Positions 34,885 through 44,282 of a stretch of DNA of 64,000 bases are shown piece by piece (position 1 is the stretch's first letter; each line of letters begins with the position of its first letter). The stretch covers positions 62,001-126,000 of the forward strand of contig JADJPQ010000013.1 in the NCBI GenBank assembly GCA_016713175.1. Direction: 5' to 3'. A program made the translations under genes and the position numbers. The notes beneath the pieces were generated by a model, which had not been told where the DNA came from, made no database searches, and saw only the letters and a program-made list of their open reading frames with translations. The stretch is from Planctomycetota bacterium (GTDB taxonomy: Bacteria; Planctomycetota; UBA1135; UBA2386).

Positions 34885-37311
34885 ATGCCAGCACCTGCCA
34901 CGAACGCTCCCGCGGCCAAACCCGCCGCTCCCGCCAAACCCGCTCCGCACAAATGGAGCTTCTACCGCGCCGGCGGTGTCGACCAGGTCCGCCTGGACGA
35001 AGGCGACGACATCTTCAGCCTCGATCAACTCGATCAGAAGCTGTGGGTCGCGTTGAGCTGCCCGGTCAAAGGCCTCGAGTTCGACCAGCGCACGCTCGAA
35101 CTGCTCGATTCGGACAAGGACTCGACGGTGCGGCCGCCCGAGATCCTGGCTGCGGTCAAGTGGCTGCGGAGCGTGCTGAAGAACGGCGATGACATGATCG
35201 AAGGCAAGGACGGCGTCGCGCTGGCGAACATCCGCCAGGACACGTCCGAGGGCAAGTCGGTGCTGGCCGCCGCCAACCTGATCCTCAAGAGCCTCGGCAA
35301 GGACAAGGCCTCGGTCATCACCGTCGACGACACGACCAAGACCGCCGACATCTTCGCCAAGGCGCGGCACAACGGCGACGGCATCGTGCCGCCGGAGTCG
35401 ATCGAAGACGCCGCGACCAAGGCCATCGCTGCCGACATCGTCGCCTGCCTCGGCGGCGAGCAGGACCGTTCGGGTCTGCCCGGAGTCGACCAGAAGAAGG
35501 TCGATGCGTTCTTCTCCGACTGCGCCGCGTTCGACGGCTGGCACAAGGCGGCCGAGACCGACGCCAAGAAGGTGCTGCCGCTCGGCGACGCCACCGCCGG
35601 CGCCGCCGCCGCGCTGGATGCCGTTCGCGGCAAGATCGACGACTACTTCACGCGTTGCCGGCTGGCCGCGTTCGACCCGCGCGCGCTCGCCGCGGTCAAC
35701 CGCGAGGAAAAGGCCTATCTCGAGGCCGCCGCGAAGGACATGTCGATCACCGCGCAGGAAGTCGCGCACTTCCCGCTGGCGCTGATCGAGGCCAACAAGC
35801 CGCTGCCGTTGACCACGGGCATCAACCCGGCATGGGCGGGCGCGATCGCCAAGTTCCGCGACGCCTGTTGCAAGGACAAGAACACGCTGACCGAGGCCGA
35901 CTGGCTCGCGCTCTGCAGCAAGTTCGACGCCTACAAGGCGTGGGCCGCAGGCAAGGCCGGCGGCAGCGTCGAGAAGCTCGGCCTGAAGCGCGTGCGCGAG
36001 ATCCTGGCCGGCAAGGGCAAGGACCTGCTCGGCAAGGAGGTCGCCGACGATCTGGCGGTCGCCGCCGAAGTCGACGCGATGACGACGGTCGAGAAGCTGA
36101 CGCGGCTGCACCGCGACTTCCACAAGCTGCTGAACAACTACGTCAGTTTCACCGACTTCTATGCGCGCCGCGGCGCGATCTTCCAGGCCGGCACGCTCTA
36201 CCTGGACGGCCGTTCGCTCGATCTGTGCTTCCACGTCAACGACGGCGGCAAACACGCGTCGCTCGCCGGCATGGCCAAGACCTATCTGGCCTACGTCGAC
36301 TGCTCGCGGCCGGGCCACGACAAGATGACCGTCGCCTGCGCGTTCACCGCCGGCGACAGCGACAACATCTTCGTCGGCCGCAACGGCATCTTCTACGACC
36401 GCAAGGGCCGCGACTGGAACGCGACGATCGGCAAGGTGATCGACAACCCGATCAGCATCGGCCAGGCGTTCTGGTCGCCATACAAGAAGGTCATGCGCTA
36501 CATCGAGGAGAGCGTCGCCAAGCGCGCCGCCGCCGCCGATGCGGACGCGACCGCGAAGCTGACCGCCGCCGCCGACAAGGCCGGCGAGGCGGCGAAGACC
36601 GGCGAGGCCAAGGCCAAGCCGAAGTTCGATGTCGGCGTGGTCGCCGCTCTCGGTGTCGCGGTCGGCGGCATCACCGCGGCGCTGAGCGGCGTGCTCGACT
36701 CGTTCTTCGGGCTCGGTCCGTGGATGCCGGTCGGCGTGCTCGGTCTGCTGCTGGCGATCTCGGGGCCGTCGATGATGATCGCGTGGCTGAAGCTGCGGCA
36801 GCGCAACCTCGGTCCGATCCTCGACGCGAACGGCTGGGCGGTGAACACCTTGACCAAGGTCAACCTGCCGCTGGGCCGGTCGTTGACGGATCTGGCGACG
36901 TTGCCGACGGGCGCGAGCCGGTCGCTGACCGATCCGTACGCGCCGAAGAAGAGTCCGTGGCCGAAGGTGTTCCTGTTCGTGCTGATCCTGGCGGGGGTCG
37001 GGTACGGGCTCTACCACTACAACTTCCTGCACAAGTGGTTCCCGGACTACATCCCGGCGGGTCGCGTCGAGACCGGAATGGTGGTCGACAACAAGGAGCA
37101 GACTGCGGGTGGCGCAGTGGTGATCACGGTGCGCTCGAAGGCGACGGCGCTGAGCGTCAATGCGGCCGATGGCGCGCCGTTGGCGCCGCTGCCGGTGGCG
37201 AACGGCTCGACGACGTTCACGGTGCCGGCCGATGCGGCGCCGGGGACCAGGTTCCGGATCACGGACACGTCGGCGCCGGACGAGATCACGATCACGGTGA
37301 AGGAGAAGTAG
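34885..37311 (+). CDS. Large uncharacterised protein with EF-hand-like motif and membrane segments
   Basis: This encodes 808 residues with no signal peptide. After an Ala/Pro-rich start, WSFYRAGGVDQVRLDEG leads into a helical region with LLDSDKDSTVRPPEI, a DxDxD calcium-loop-like motif. A second acidic segment, FAKARHNGDGIVPPE, may be another. The region at 560-640 forms a beta domain (FQAGTLYLDGRSLDLCFHV, DNIFVGRNGIFYDRKG). Hydrophobic helices follow at about 585-640 from the C-terminal third (VGVLGLLLAISGPSMMIAWL) and at VFLFVLILAGVGYGLY, then a short beta domain. I recall similar proteins in Bacteroidetes and Planctomycetes without known function. Confidence 0.83.
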   Translation: MPAPATNAPAAKPAAPAKPAPHKWSFYRAGGVDQVRLDEGDDIFSLDQLDQKLWVALSCPVKGLEFDQRTLELLDSDKDSTVRPPEILAAVKWLRSVLKNGDDMIEGKDGVALANIRQDTSEGKSVLAAANLILKSLGKDKASVITVDDTTKTADIFAKARHNGDGIVPPESIEDAATKAIAADIVACLGGEQDRSGLPGVDQKKVDAFFSDCAAFDGWHKAAETDAKKVLPLGDATAGAAAALDAVRGKIDDYFTRCRLAAFDPRALAAVNREEKAYLEAAAKDMSITAQEVAHFPLALIEANKPLPLTTGINPAWAGAIAKFRDACCKDKNTLTEADWLALCSKFDAYKAWAAGKAGGSVEKLGLKRVREILAGKGKDLLGKEVADDLAVAAEVDAMTTVEKLTRLHRDFHKLLNNYVSFTDFYARRGAIFQAGTLYLDGRSLDLCFHVNDGGKHASLAGMAKTYLAYVDCSRPGHDKMTVACAFTAGDSDNIFVGRNGIFYDRKGRDWNATIGKVIDNPISIGQAFWSPYKKVMRYIEESVAKRAAAADADATAKLTAAADKAGEAAKTGEAKAKPKFDVGVVAALGVAVGGITAALSGVLDSFFGLGPWMPVGVLGLLLAISGPSMMIAWLKLRQRNLGPILDANGWAVNTLTKVNLPLGRSLTDLATLPTGASRSLTDPYAPKKSPWPKVFLFVLILAGVGYGLYHYNFLHKWFPDYIPAGRVETGMVVDNKEQTAGGAVVITVRSKATALSVNAADGAPLAPLPVANGSTTFTVPADAAPGTRFRITDTSAPDEITITVKEK

Positions 37312-37374
37312 GCGGCGCACGCGGACGGCGGTCGCCGCGGACACCCGCCATCCCGCTGGACGACCGCCGTCGAA

Positions 37375-37794
37375 TCAGTCGATCGCGCTCGGCCGTTCGA
37401 TCTCGTAGCGCACCATGTCTTCCGGAGCCGCCCGGGACCAATCGGCCGTCTTGGGGAAGAACGGACGCACGGTCACCTGCTGCCAGCGCTGCCCATCGCG
37501 GCGATGCTCCGTGGGCACATACTCGATCCGCACGCCTGGCCCCTCGAGTTCGGGCCGCAACCCGACGAGACGATCGCCAAAGTCCTGCGAGTTCTGGTAG
37601 TCCTGCGCGGCCTTCCGCATGGCCCGATTCACTTCCGCCCAGGTCCAGACCGGCTTGCCGTCGACGCGGATCGGCACACCGGGCAACTCGAACCAGTTGG
37701 GCGGCACGATCTGCGGCGGACGCTGCGGCACGTACGCGAACACGACGCTGAAGCCGAGCGCAGAACTGGCGACGATGGCGAGGAACAGCTTCAT
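37375..37794 (-). CDS. Small anchored protein, related to the gene at 38480
   Basis: This encodes 139 residues. A single N-terminal hydrophobic helix (LFLAIVASSALGFSVVFAYV) is followed by WFELPGVPIRVDGKPVWTWAEVN and later RIEYVPTE, ending in a short beta-rich tail. The same order (WFEL, DGxPVxxW, YVP) occurs in the 141-residue protein two genes upstream. Probably membrane-anchored with the C-terminus outside. It is the last gene of a three-gene operon; its start overlaps the DUF2306 gene by 4 bp. Confidence 0.72.
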   Translation of the reverse strand: MKLFLAIVASSALGFSVVFAYVPQRPPQIVPPNWFELPGVPIRVDGKPVWTWAEVNRAMRKAAQDYQNSQDFGDRLVGLRPELEGPGVRIEYVPTEHRRDGQRWQQVTVRPFFPKTADWSRAAPEDMVRYEIERPSAID

Positions 37795-38483
37795 GGGATC
37801 GATGCCTGCAGCATGGCAGGCTCTCTTCGGATGGATGCCAGGCGCGCGCCGACGAGTTCGCCGGCCACGATGGCGAGGACCAGACTGACCCACGTCGCGA
37901 CCACGTAGTTCGTGGCCGCGTCGCTGCCGAGTCGATGGCACAACCAATGCAACACGCGGAACGTCAGCGCCGACAGGATCAGTGCGTACGAACGAACCAT
38001 CCAGACGACGTGCGCCGGCACCTCCCGGCGCCGGATCGCGGCGATGCCGGCCAGGTTGGTGACGATGAACCACACGCCGAGCAGCAGGAACCCCACCTGG
38101 CCGGCGCTGCCGCCCTTGGCGAACGCGGTCATGTACAGCCCGGTCGGCCCGACCCAGCCGAGCGCAGCCACGGCATGGACGCGCCCCACGGCGCGATGCA
38201 ACGCGAGCCGGCCGCCGGCGACGCCGTTCCACAGCAGCAGCGGGCTCGTCGCCAGACAGAGGATCCCACCGGCGACATGCAGGTAGAAGCAGGCCCGCCA
38301 TACCCGATCCGCGGTGATCTCCGGGCGTTCGACGAAGAAGGCGAAGCGGGAATCGAACGTGAAGTACCGGCCAACCTGGACGATCAGAGCCAGGGATCCG
38401 GCCAACAGCACCAGCGCCGCCACCTTGCCGGGCCAGGACCAGGCCAGGGGTCGCCAACGGCCGAATGCCGCAGGCGTAATCAC
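37791..38483 (-). CDS. DUF2306 integral membrane protein
   Basis: This encodes 230 residues with six or seven hydrophobic helices. HVAGGILCLATSPLLLW, LHRAVGRVHAVAALGWVGPTGLYM, GFLLLGVWFIVTNLAGIAAIRRREVPAHVVWMVRSYALIL and FRVLHWL match the DUF2306 family, including the conserved His/Arg residues that may face the membrane interior. Function unknown for the family. It overlaps both neighbours by 4 bp. Confidence 0.85.
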   Translation of the reverse strand: MITPAAFGRWRPLAWSWPGKVAALVLLAGSLALIVQVGRYFTFDSRFAFFVERPEITADRVWRACFYLHVAGGILCLATSPLLLWNGVAGGRLALHRAVGRVHAVAALGWVGPTGLYMTAFAKGGSAGQVGFLLLGVWFIVTNLAGIAAIRRREVPAHVVWMVRSYALILSALTFRVLHWLCHRLGSDAATNYVVATWVSLVLAIVAGELVGARLASIRREPAMLQASIP

Positions 38484-38905
38484 CGTTGCTGCCCCTTCGG
38501 GTCGGCGCCGATGAGTTGATAAGTCGCGCCAGCGATCGGATGCCGACCGATCATCGGCGCATGCTCAGGCAGTCTCTGACCGACCCGCATGCGCACGACG
38601 CGGCCATCCCCGTCGGCGGGCACGTAGTCGACGGTGAACTCGCGCAGCAGCGGCCCCGGCGGCGAGTTGCCCGCCTGGTGCGCAGCCGCGCTCTGGTCGG
38701 CGAGTTCGCTGGCCCCCTCGGCCGCGTAGCGGGCCAGCAGATCGTTGGCATGGGACCAGTCCCGTACCGGAGCTCCATCCAACGCTCGCAGTTGGCCGTC
38801 GAGCTCGAACCAGCCCCGCCGTTCATGGCAAGGCCACAGGCGGATTGCCAACGCGAGCGCGCCGGACAGCAAGAAGCTGATGGCGACGATGGGTGTGACT
38901 CTCAT
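38480..38905 (-). CDS. Small anchored protein, related to the gene at 37375
   Basis: This encodes 141 residues. An N-terminal helix (IVAISFLLSGALALAIRL) precedes GWFELDGQLRALDGAPVRDWSHAN and FTVDYVPADGDGR. The pattern matches the 139-residue protein two genes downstream, so the DUF2306 gene is flanked by two diverged copies. First gene of the operon; about 230 bp of sequence without a recognised gene separates it from the hydrolase gene. Confidence 0.72.
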   Translation of the reverse strand: MRVTPIVAISFLLSGALALAIRLWPCHERRGWFELDGQLRALDGAPVRDWSHANDLLARYAAEGASELADQSAAAHQAGNSPPGPLLREFTVDYVPADGDGRVVRMRVGQRLPEHAPMIGRHPIAGATYQLIGADPKGQQR

Positions 38906-39132
38906 TTTGGGTCGCGAGGGCCGTTCCGTCGGCCGCCGGTGTCGGGAATCCGATCGGTCGAGCGCACGCCGAACTTGAGTCGAGCGGCGAGGCCTCGTTT
39001 CGGGACCGCGCCGGACTCAGCGGGCGCCCGCCGCGCGATTCTGTTCGATCGCGTCGATCGCGTGGATTGCCGCCCGCCTCAACCACGGTCTTCGTCCGGC
39101 AACACGGATCCCGGGGATCAGGTGACCCGCCC

Positions 39133-40017
39133 TCAGCGCGGCAACCGCTCGAGCAACCGGAACATCGCTGCGGCACACCGCTGCTGACCCCGTGGCCAGA
39201 GGTCGACGTGCGCGGCGTCCGGGATCCAGACCAGTTCCTTGGCGCCGGCGCCGCTCGCGGCAAACAGCGCCTCCGTCGCCGCCCGGCCGACCTTGCCATC
39301 GGCATCGCCGCAGACCAACACGGTCGGACACCGCAACGAGGGCATGAAGTCGAGCGGACGCAAACGGTCCGCATCGAGGTCGGCGCGCCATTCCGCAGTC
39401 GCGACCAGCGGCCACAGCAGCAGATCGGGCCACGGCACGAACGGCAACCGGTTGGCGAGTGCTTGCCGCACCGAGTCGTACGGCGCCTCGAGGACCGCGA
39501 AGTTCCACCCGATATCCGCCGCATAGACGATCGCCGCGGCGCCGAGTGACAGACCGTGCGCGCCGATGGTCGTGAAAGCCTGTGTCCGCAACCAGCCCGC
39601 CGCCGCCGCCAGGTCGAGCCGTTCGTGCCAGCCGAACGAGATCGGCCGCACGTCGCTTGCACCAGTGCCGCGCAGATCGAGCAGCAGTGCCGAACAACCG
39701 TTCGCCAGGTACCAGGCAGCACGGGCCTGTAGCGCCAGACGGTTGCTGCGGATACCGGATGCCAGCACGACGACGCGATCCGGATCGGCGCGAAACAGGG
39801 AGCCGCGGATCACGACTCCATCGCTCGCGGTCAGCCCGACGTCGACCGGCGCGATCCCGGCGATCGGTGCGAGGGCCGGGATCACCGCCGGTCGCGGCGC
39901 GGTGACCTTGAACCCACCGACGACGCCGGCGAGCAGCCACGCGAGCAGGGCGAACACCAGCCAACGACGCCGACGACGCCATTTCGACGGCCGCGCCCTG
40001 GCAGGGTCCGCGTTCAT
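39133..40017 (-). CDS. Membrane-anchored alpha/beta hydrolase
   Basis: This encodes 294 residues from ATG 40017. After a basic start there is one hydrophobic helix (WLVFALLAWLLAGVVGGF). The hydrolase domain has LLDLRGTGASD, the nucleophile elbow GAHGLSLGAAA with the expected Ser, LEAPYDSVR, CGDADGKV with an acidic residue, and IPDAAHVDLW with the catalytic His. It is like the serine aminopeptidase S33/Hydrolase_4 type. Substrate unknown. Its start overlaps the stop of the AAA_14 ATPase gene. Confidence 0.85.
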   Translation of the reverse strand: MNADPARARPSKWRRRRRWLVFALLAWLLAGVVGGFKVTAPRPAVIPALAPIAGIAPVDVGLTASDGVVIRGSLFRADPDRVVVLASGIRSNRLALQARAAWYLANGCSALLLDLRGTGASDVRPISFGWHERLDLAAAAGWLRTQAFTTIGAHGLSLGAAAIVYAADIGWNFAVLEAPYDSVRQALANRLPFVPWPDLLLWPLVATAEWRADLDADRLRPLDFMPSLRCPTVLVCGDADGKVGRAATEALFAASGAGAKELVWIPDAAHVDLWPRGQQRCAAAMFRLLERLPR

Positions 40018-41402
40018 GCCTTGCCCATCGCCGATCGTTGCGCCAATCGCAACAGCACCACTGCCGCAGGCAACACCGGGATCGCCTCGAACATCGCCGA
40101 CCGTCCGACCCGCCCCGCGATGATGCCGCGACCTCGCCGCCGGATCTCCTTCAACTCCTCTGGCCGCAGTTGCGTCGTCCACTTGACCTCCAACAACTGC
40201 AGGTCCTTGCCTTCGTACCACGCGACATCGATCTCGCCGGCACCCTTGACGTAGAACACCTCGCCGAGCCGCGCCACGTGCGCCGCGAACACCGCTTCCA
40301 GATCACGTTGCAGCCGGGCATCGCTCTCGAGCCGATCGTCCGCCGCCAACCACGACAGCACGGCGCGATGGATGAACGGGTCGGCGAAGAACACCTTGCG
40401 CGCCATCTTCGGCGCCGGACCGCGCGTGTGTTCCTGCACCGCCGGCACGACCAGAAGCGCGTCCATCCGTTCGAGGATCGCGACATAGTCGGACACGGTC
40501 TTCGGATGGTCGATCGAGAGATCCTTCGCGAACGAGTTCCACGTCACTTGCGACCCGTGCCGGCGGTGCACGCCGCCCAGCACTTCCCGCAGGTAGCGCT
40601 CGTTGCGATCCAACCGCAGCACGTCGCCCCGGATCCAGTCCGCGTACGTGCGCAGCGTCGCGATCGTCACGTCGTCACCGCGCGCCAGATCGTTGATCGC
40701 CGGCAGAAAGCCGCCGCTGCGGTGGTAGTCGTGCAGCTCGCGGTCGAGTCGCTCCAGAACGGGCGAAGCCTCGACTGGCGCCGCCAGCGGCGCGTTTGCC
40801 AGATGTTCGAGCGCGGTGGCATCGAGATGTCCACGCAGGCGACAGAACTCGACGAACGACAGTGGACGCAGATGGAAATCGATCACCGGCGCGGGGCCGC
40901 GCCGGCCCGGCAGACGCTTCAAGCTGTCGGCGATCAGCACCTGGTCGGATCCGGTCGCGAGCAGGAAGCAGTTGTCGAGCTGCCCGGCGTCAGCCAGGAA
41001 CTTGACGATCCGATCCCAGCCATCCACGTACGTGACTTCGTCGAGCAACAGCCAACCGAGCTTTCCGGTGGCGGCGAAACCAGCCAGCAGGTCGGTGAGC
41101 ACCTGACGGAGGTCCTCGGCGTCGACAAACGGTTCGCAGGTAACGTAGGCCAGGCGTTCTGGCGCAATCCCGCTCTCGAGCAACCGCGCCATCACTTGCT
41201 TCAACAGCGTGCTCTTGCCGATCTGCCGGCCACCGACCAGGGTGTAGATGCCAGGTGTGTGGAGCGGGAGTTCGTCGACGAGGGGCCAGCGCCAACGCAA
41301 CGGGTTGCCGCGCACCCGGTGCAGTGTCGGATCGTGCTGCAGAAAGGTGTCCCGGCCTTGCCAGTGGAGGTTGTGGGCCAGGAGACGCGGGTCTGCACTC
41401 AT
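40014..41402 (-). CDS. AAA_14/DUF4143 ATPase
   Basis: This encodes 462 residues. The ATPase has Walker A GGRQIGKST (57-65), Walker B WLLLDEVT (117-124) and sensor region LLATGSDQ. The C-terminal DUF4143 domain ends with GEIDVAWYEGKDLQLLEVKWT, an Asp/Glu-x-Lys arrangement like a PD-(D/E)xK nuclease fold. The family is widespread, often horizontally transferred, and its physiological role is unclear. The upstream region is unusually AT-rich and holds three copies of an 8-bp operator-like sequence. Confidence 0.9.
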   Translation of the reverse strand: MSADPRLLAHNLHWQGRDTFLQHDPTLHRVRGNPLRWRWPLVDELPLHTPGIYTLVGGRQIGKSTLLKQVMARLLESGIAPERLAYVTCEPFVDAEDLRQVLTDLLAGFAATGKLGWLLLDEVTYVDGWDRIVKFLADAGQLDNCFLLATGSDQVLIADSLKRLPGRRGPAPVIDFHLRPLSFVEFCRLRGHLDATALEHLANAPLAAPVEASPVLERLDRELHDYHRSGGFLPAINDLARGDDVTIATLRTYADWIRGDVLRLDRNERYLREVLGGVHRRHGSQVTWNSFAKDLSIDHPKTVSDYVAILERMDALLVVPAVQEHTRGPAPKMARKVFFADPFIHRAVLSWLAADDRLESDARLQRDLEAVFAAHVARLGEVFYVKGAGEIDVAWYEGKDLQLLEVKWTTQLRPEELKEIRRRGRGIIAGRVGRSAMFEAIPVLPAAVVLLRLAQRSAMGKA

Positions 41403-41434
41403 CGCAGGTTCGAGATCATCGGTCGATGAACAAG

Positions 41435-41466
41435 TTTAGTCATTGCCAGATGACTAAATTTAGTCA
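41435..41466. promoter_or_regulatory. Three-copy TTTAGTCA operator upstream of the AAA_14 ATPase
   Basis: TTTAGTCA occurs at 41435-41442 and 41459-41466, with its inverse TGACTAAA at 41451-41458. The first pair forms an inverted repeat with an 8-bp spacer, and the second and third are back to back (TGACTAAATTTAGTCA, a 16-bp perfect palindrome). The site is 33 bp upstream of the ATPase start and lies in AT-rich DNA unlike the surroundings. It is probably the binding site of a regulator, possibly the ATPase itself. Confidence 0.6.
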
Positions 41467-41515
41467 GCCTAAGAGGCCAGTTCGAAGGACTTTCGTAAGT
41501 TGTTTATTTACAATA

Positions 41516-42634
41516 CTATCCGTGCGCCGTCGCCACCTCGCCAGCCTCGCCCGAGACCGGCGGAAACGCCGCTGCAACCGCCGTCAGCCGCGCCACGGCA
41601 TCGCAGTCGTCGACCGAATCCCACAGCTCGCCGGCGATCTTGCCATGCACCTCTTCGCGCGGATCCCGCAGCAGCTGCTCGAGCACCGACAGGCCCTCCC
41701 CCGCCTCCATCCGCGTTTGCATCAGCGGATGCGCCTTCGCCGCCTCCCGCCACTGCGCCGCCGGCAACGGCCGGTAGCGGCAGAAGAACTCGAAGTGCCA
41801 CGGCAGGAATCGCATCGCCCGTTCGCGCCCCTTGGCGTCGTCGCGGAAGTGCTCCTTCATGAACATGGCGAGCTGGCGATAGACCGCGACCCGTTCCTCC
41901 GCCGTCGGTTCCCACGCCTGCTTGTCGGCGATCTCGCGAAACAGCCACGGCTTCATCAGCGGACCGCGGCCGATCATGATCGACGCGCAGCCACTCTTCT
42001 GCCACAGGTCCTCGGCCTCGTACCAGGTCAGGATGTCGCCGTTGCCGATCACCGGCACCGAACGTTCGCTCGCGATCCTGGCGACCCACTCCCAGTCGGC
42101 CGCGCGCGAATAGCGCTGCTCGCGCGTGCGGCCGTGCACGGCGATCGCCGCCGCGCCGGACTCCTCGGCGATCCGCGCCACGTCGCTGGCGTTCTTGTCG
42201 TCCTCGCTCCAACCGAGCCGGATCTTGACGGTGACCGGTACAGGCAGGGCCTTGACCATCTCGGCGACCAGCCTGCCGAGATGCGCCGGGCGCTGCAGCA
42301 GCACCGCGCCCATGCCGCGGCGGACGACATCGTGGATCGGACAACCGCAGTTGATGTCGATCCAGGAAGCGCCGCGTTCGACCGCCGCGAGTCCGGCGGC
42401 GATCGCGTCGGGCGCCTTGCTGGCGGCGATCTGCACGCCAAAGCAGGTCTCTTCCGCGTGCTTGCGCAGCAGGGCCAGTTCGGTCTTGGAGCGGCGCACG
42501 ACCTGATACGAGTACGCCATCTCCGACATCGTCGTCGTGCAGCCATGCCGCAGGCACAGGCGGCGGAACGGCAGGTTGCCGCCCTTGGTCAACGGCGCCA
42601 GGAACACACGACCACGGAAGTCCATCGTCGGCAT
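41516..42634 (-). CDS. tRNA-dihydrouridine synthase (Dus3-like)
   Basis: This encodes 372 residues. The FMN-binding TIM barrel begins FLAPLTKGGNLPFRRLC. SEMAYSY, VQIAASKAP, IDINCGCPIHDVVRRGMGAVLL (with the catalytic Cys), VKIRLGW, AIAVHGRTREQRYSRAADW, PVIGNGDI and IMIGRGPLMKPWLF are all Dus signatures. The GCP motif with RRGMGAVLL recalls the Dus3 branch more than E. coli DusA/B/C. It reduces uridine to dihydrouridine in tRNA. The start could be 42634 or the ATG three codons later. Confidence 0.92.
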   Translation of the reverse strand: MPTMDFRGRVFLAPLTKGGNLPFRRLCLRHGCTTTMSEMAYSYQVVRRSKTELALLRKHAEETCFGVQIAASKAPDAIAAGLAAVERGASWIDINCGCPIHDVVRRGMGAVLLQRPAHLGRLVAEMVKALPVPVTVKIRLGWSEDDKNASDVARIAEESGAAAIAVHGRTREQRYSRAADWEWVARIASERSVPVIGNGDILTWYEAEDLWQKSGCASIMIGRGPLMKPWLFREIADKQAWEPTAEERVAVYRQLAMFMKEHFRDDAKGRERAMRFLPWHFEFFCRYRPLPAAQWREAAKAHPLMQTRMEAGEGLSVLEQLLRDPREEVHGKIAGELWDSVDDCDAVARLTAVAAAFPPVSGEAGEVATAHG

Positions 42635-42698
42635 GCTGGCGGCGACGGTCGTGCCTGTCCACGTTCCTCTGGGCGACGACCCGGTCCGGGCCCGAAGA

Positions 42699-44282
42699 TC
42701 ACAGCGTCAGGGTCAACCGCATCGCTGGCGAGAGGGACAGCACGCCGGCCGGCACCGGCAGCGCCGCGGTGAACGTCGCGTAGGCGGCGAACACCTCGAC
42801 TCCCACCAGAGCGGGGATCCCGGGTACGGACCAGTTCACGGTCCGGCGGCCGGCACTGTCGAGATCCCCATGGTTGCCGGTCAGACCAACGGCCGGTGCT
42901 TGCGTCGGATCGAAGCACGCGAGCAGCAGCCAATCGTCGGCGAGCGGAAACACCCGGCCATCGCCGAGCGCGATCCCGGGCGTGGTGCCAAACGCCAACG
43001 CGAACACGAAGTGCTGGCTTGGCCGCAGCGCGTCCTCGAGCTGGAACGTCATGTTGCCGCCCAGGCGCGGCGGATCCGCCGTCTGCAGCAACGGTCCGGA
43101 GGTCCGCTTGGCAAACAGGTGGAGGTCCAGGCCACAGCCCTCGCATTGGCTCATCCAGACGAGTCGCACGTGGTCTTCGGCATCGGTGGTCGCGGTCGGC
43201 CAGAGCGAGTCGCCGGTCATGCCGGAGACCAGGTGTTCGCTGACCCGGATGCCATCCGCGCGCAGCAACGCGCCGAACAGCGCCGTCGGACCGCTGCCTT
43301 GCGGCCGGCCGTCGGACCAGATCACCAGGGCGCCGTTGCGCAAGGGCGCCACGGTCGCAGTGCCCGCGGTGTGGTCGGGATTCGAGTCCACCTGCGTCAA
43401 CGGCACGCGGAACGTCCCGTTCGGTGCCAGCCGCGCGTAGTGCACGTGCAGTGTCGGCAGCACGACGTGCAGATCGCCGCCGCGATCACGCGCCATGTCC
43501 GGGTAACCGACGATCGCCGTGGTCGTCAGCGCCATCGGCGCACGCACGACCTGACCGTCGTGGCCGAACCGTCCGAGCATGATGGACTCCAGGCTGCCCG
43601 CCCTGATCTGCCAGGCGACATCCAGGCCCGTCTGGTCCGCCAGCATCGCGATCCGGAACCCGGACATCACGACACTGCTCGCATGCAAGGTCAACCGCGT
43701 GTCGTCGAGCAGGACGTTGCCAACCAGGTCGTGCCGTTCGTAGACGATCTCACGCGCCGAAGTCGACCAGATCGGGCGCGAATCGGCCCAGACGATGTGC
43801 ACGCCACCGCGCTGATCGCAGGCGATCCGCGGCACTTCGCACGGCGCCCAGTCCCAACCCACGGTCAGTCGCCTGGGCGCCAGCAACGTCGCACCGTTGC
43901 CATCGAGCTTGGCATAGAAGGGCTGGAACTCGATGCCGACCTGGCGCTCGTGCCAGACCATGTGGACATCGCCGAACTCGTCGATCGCCAGATCTGGACG
44001 TTCGGCAGGCTCCGTCCCGGTGGTCATCACGATCGGCGCCATCCTCGGCACTCCGTCGGCCGTCAACTGGGTGTAGAGGACGCGCGACGGACCGGGAATC
44101 GACGTCCATCCCATCCACGCAACGTGCGACACACCATGTTGGTCGACGGCGATCGCCGGCCAGCGATACTGGTTGAGACCGGGCGGAGAAACACGCTGAT
44201 CGGCGGTGTAGCCGGGAACTTGGGCCATCGATCTGCCGGCGACAACCGACAGCGACATCGAGACGAACAGGACGTACCGCAT
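42699..44282 (-). CDS. Large secreted propeller-like protein with shared-type C-terminal domain
   Basis: This encodes 527 residues from ATG 44282, with a signal peptide ending near RSMAQV. Repeats such as WPAIAVDQHGVSHVAWM, PDLAIDEFGDVHMVWHE, PRIACDQRGGVHIVWAD and RNGALVIWSDGRP, each ending in W, indicate a beta-propeller of the BNR/sialidase-like kind. The last 130 residues (LGGNMTFQLEDAL to LTLTL) form a separate beta domain like those ending other secreted proteins here. Catalytic residues are not evident. Confidence 0.82.
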   Translation of the reverse strand: MRYVLFVSMSLSVVAGRSMAQVPGYTADQRVSPPGLNQYRWPAIAVDQHGVSHVAWMGWTSIPGPSRVLYTQLTADGVPRMAPIVMTTGTEPAERPDLAIDEFGDVHMVWHERQVGIEFQPFYAKLDGNGATLLAPRRLTVGWDWAPCEVPRIACDQRGGVHIVWADSRPIWSTSAREIVYERHDLVGNVLLDDTRLTLHASSVVMSGFRIAMLADQTGLDVAWQIRAGSLESIMLGRFGHDGQVVRAPMALTTTAIVGYPDMARDRGGDLHVVLPTLHVHYARLAPNGTFRVPLTQVDSNPDHTAGTATVAPLRNGALVIWSDGRPQGSGPTALFGALLRADGIRVSEHLVSGMTGDSLWPTATTDAEDHVRLVWMSQCEGCGLDLHLFAKRTSGPLLQTADPPRLGGNMTFQLEDALRPSQHFVFALAFGTTPGIALGDGRVFPLADDWLLLACFDPTQAPAVGLTGNHGDLDSAGRRTVNWSVPGIPALVGVEVFAAYATFTAALPVPAGVLSLSPAMRLTLTL

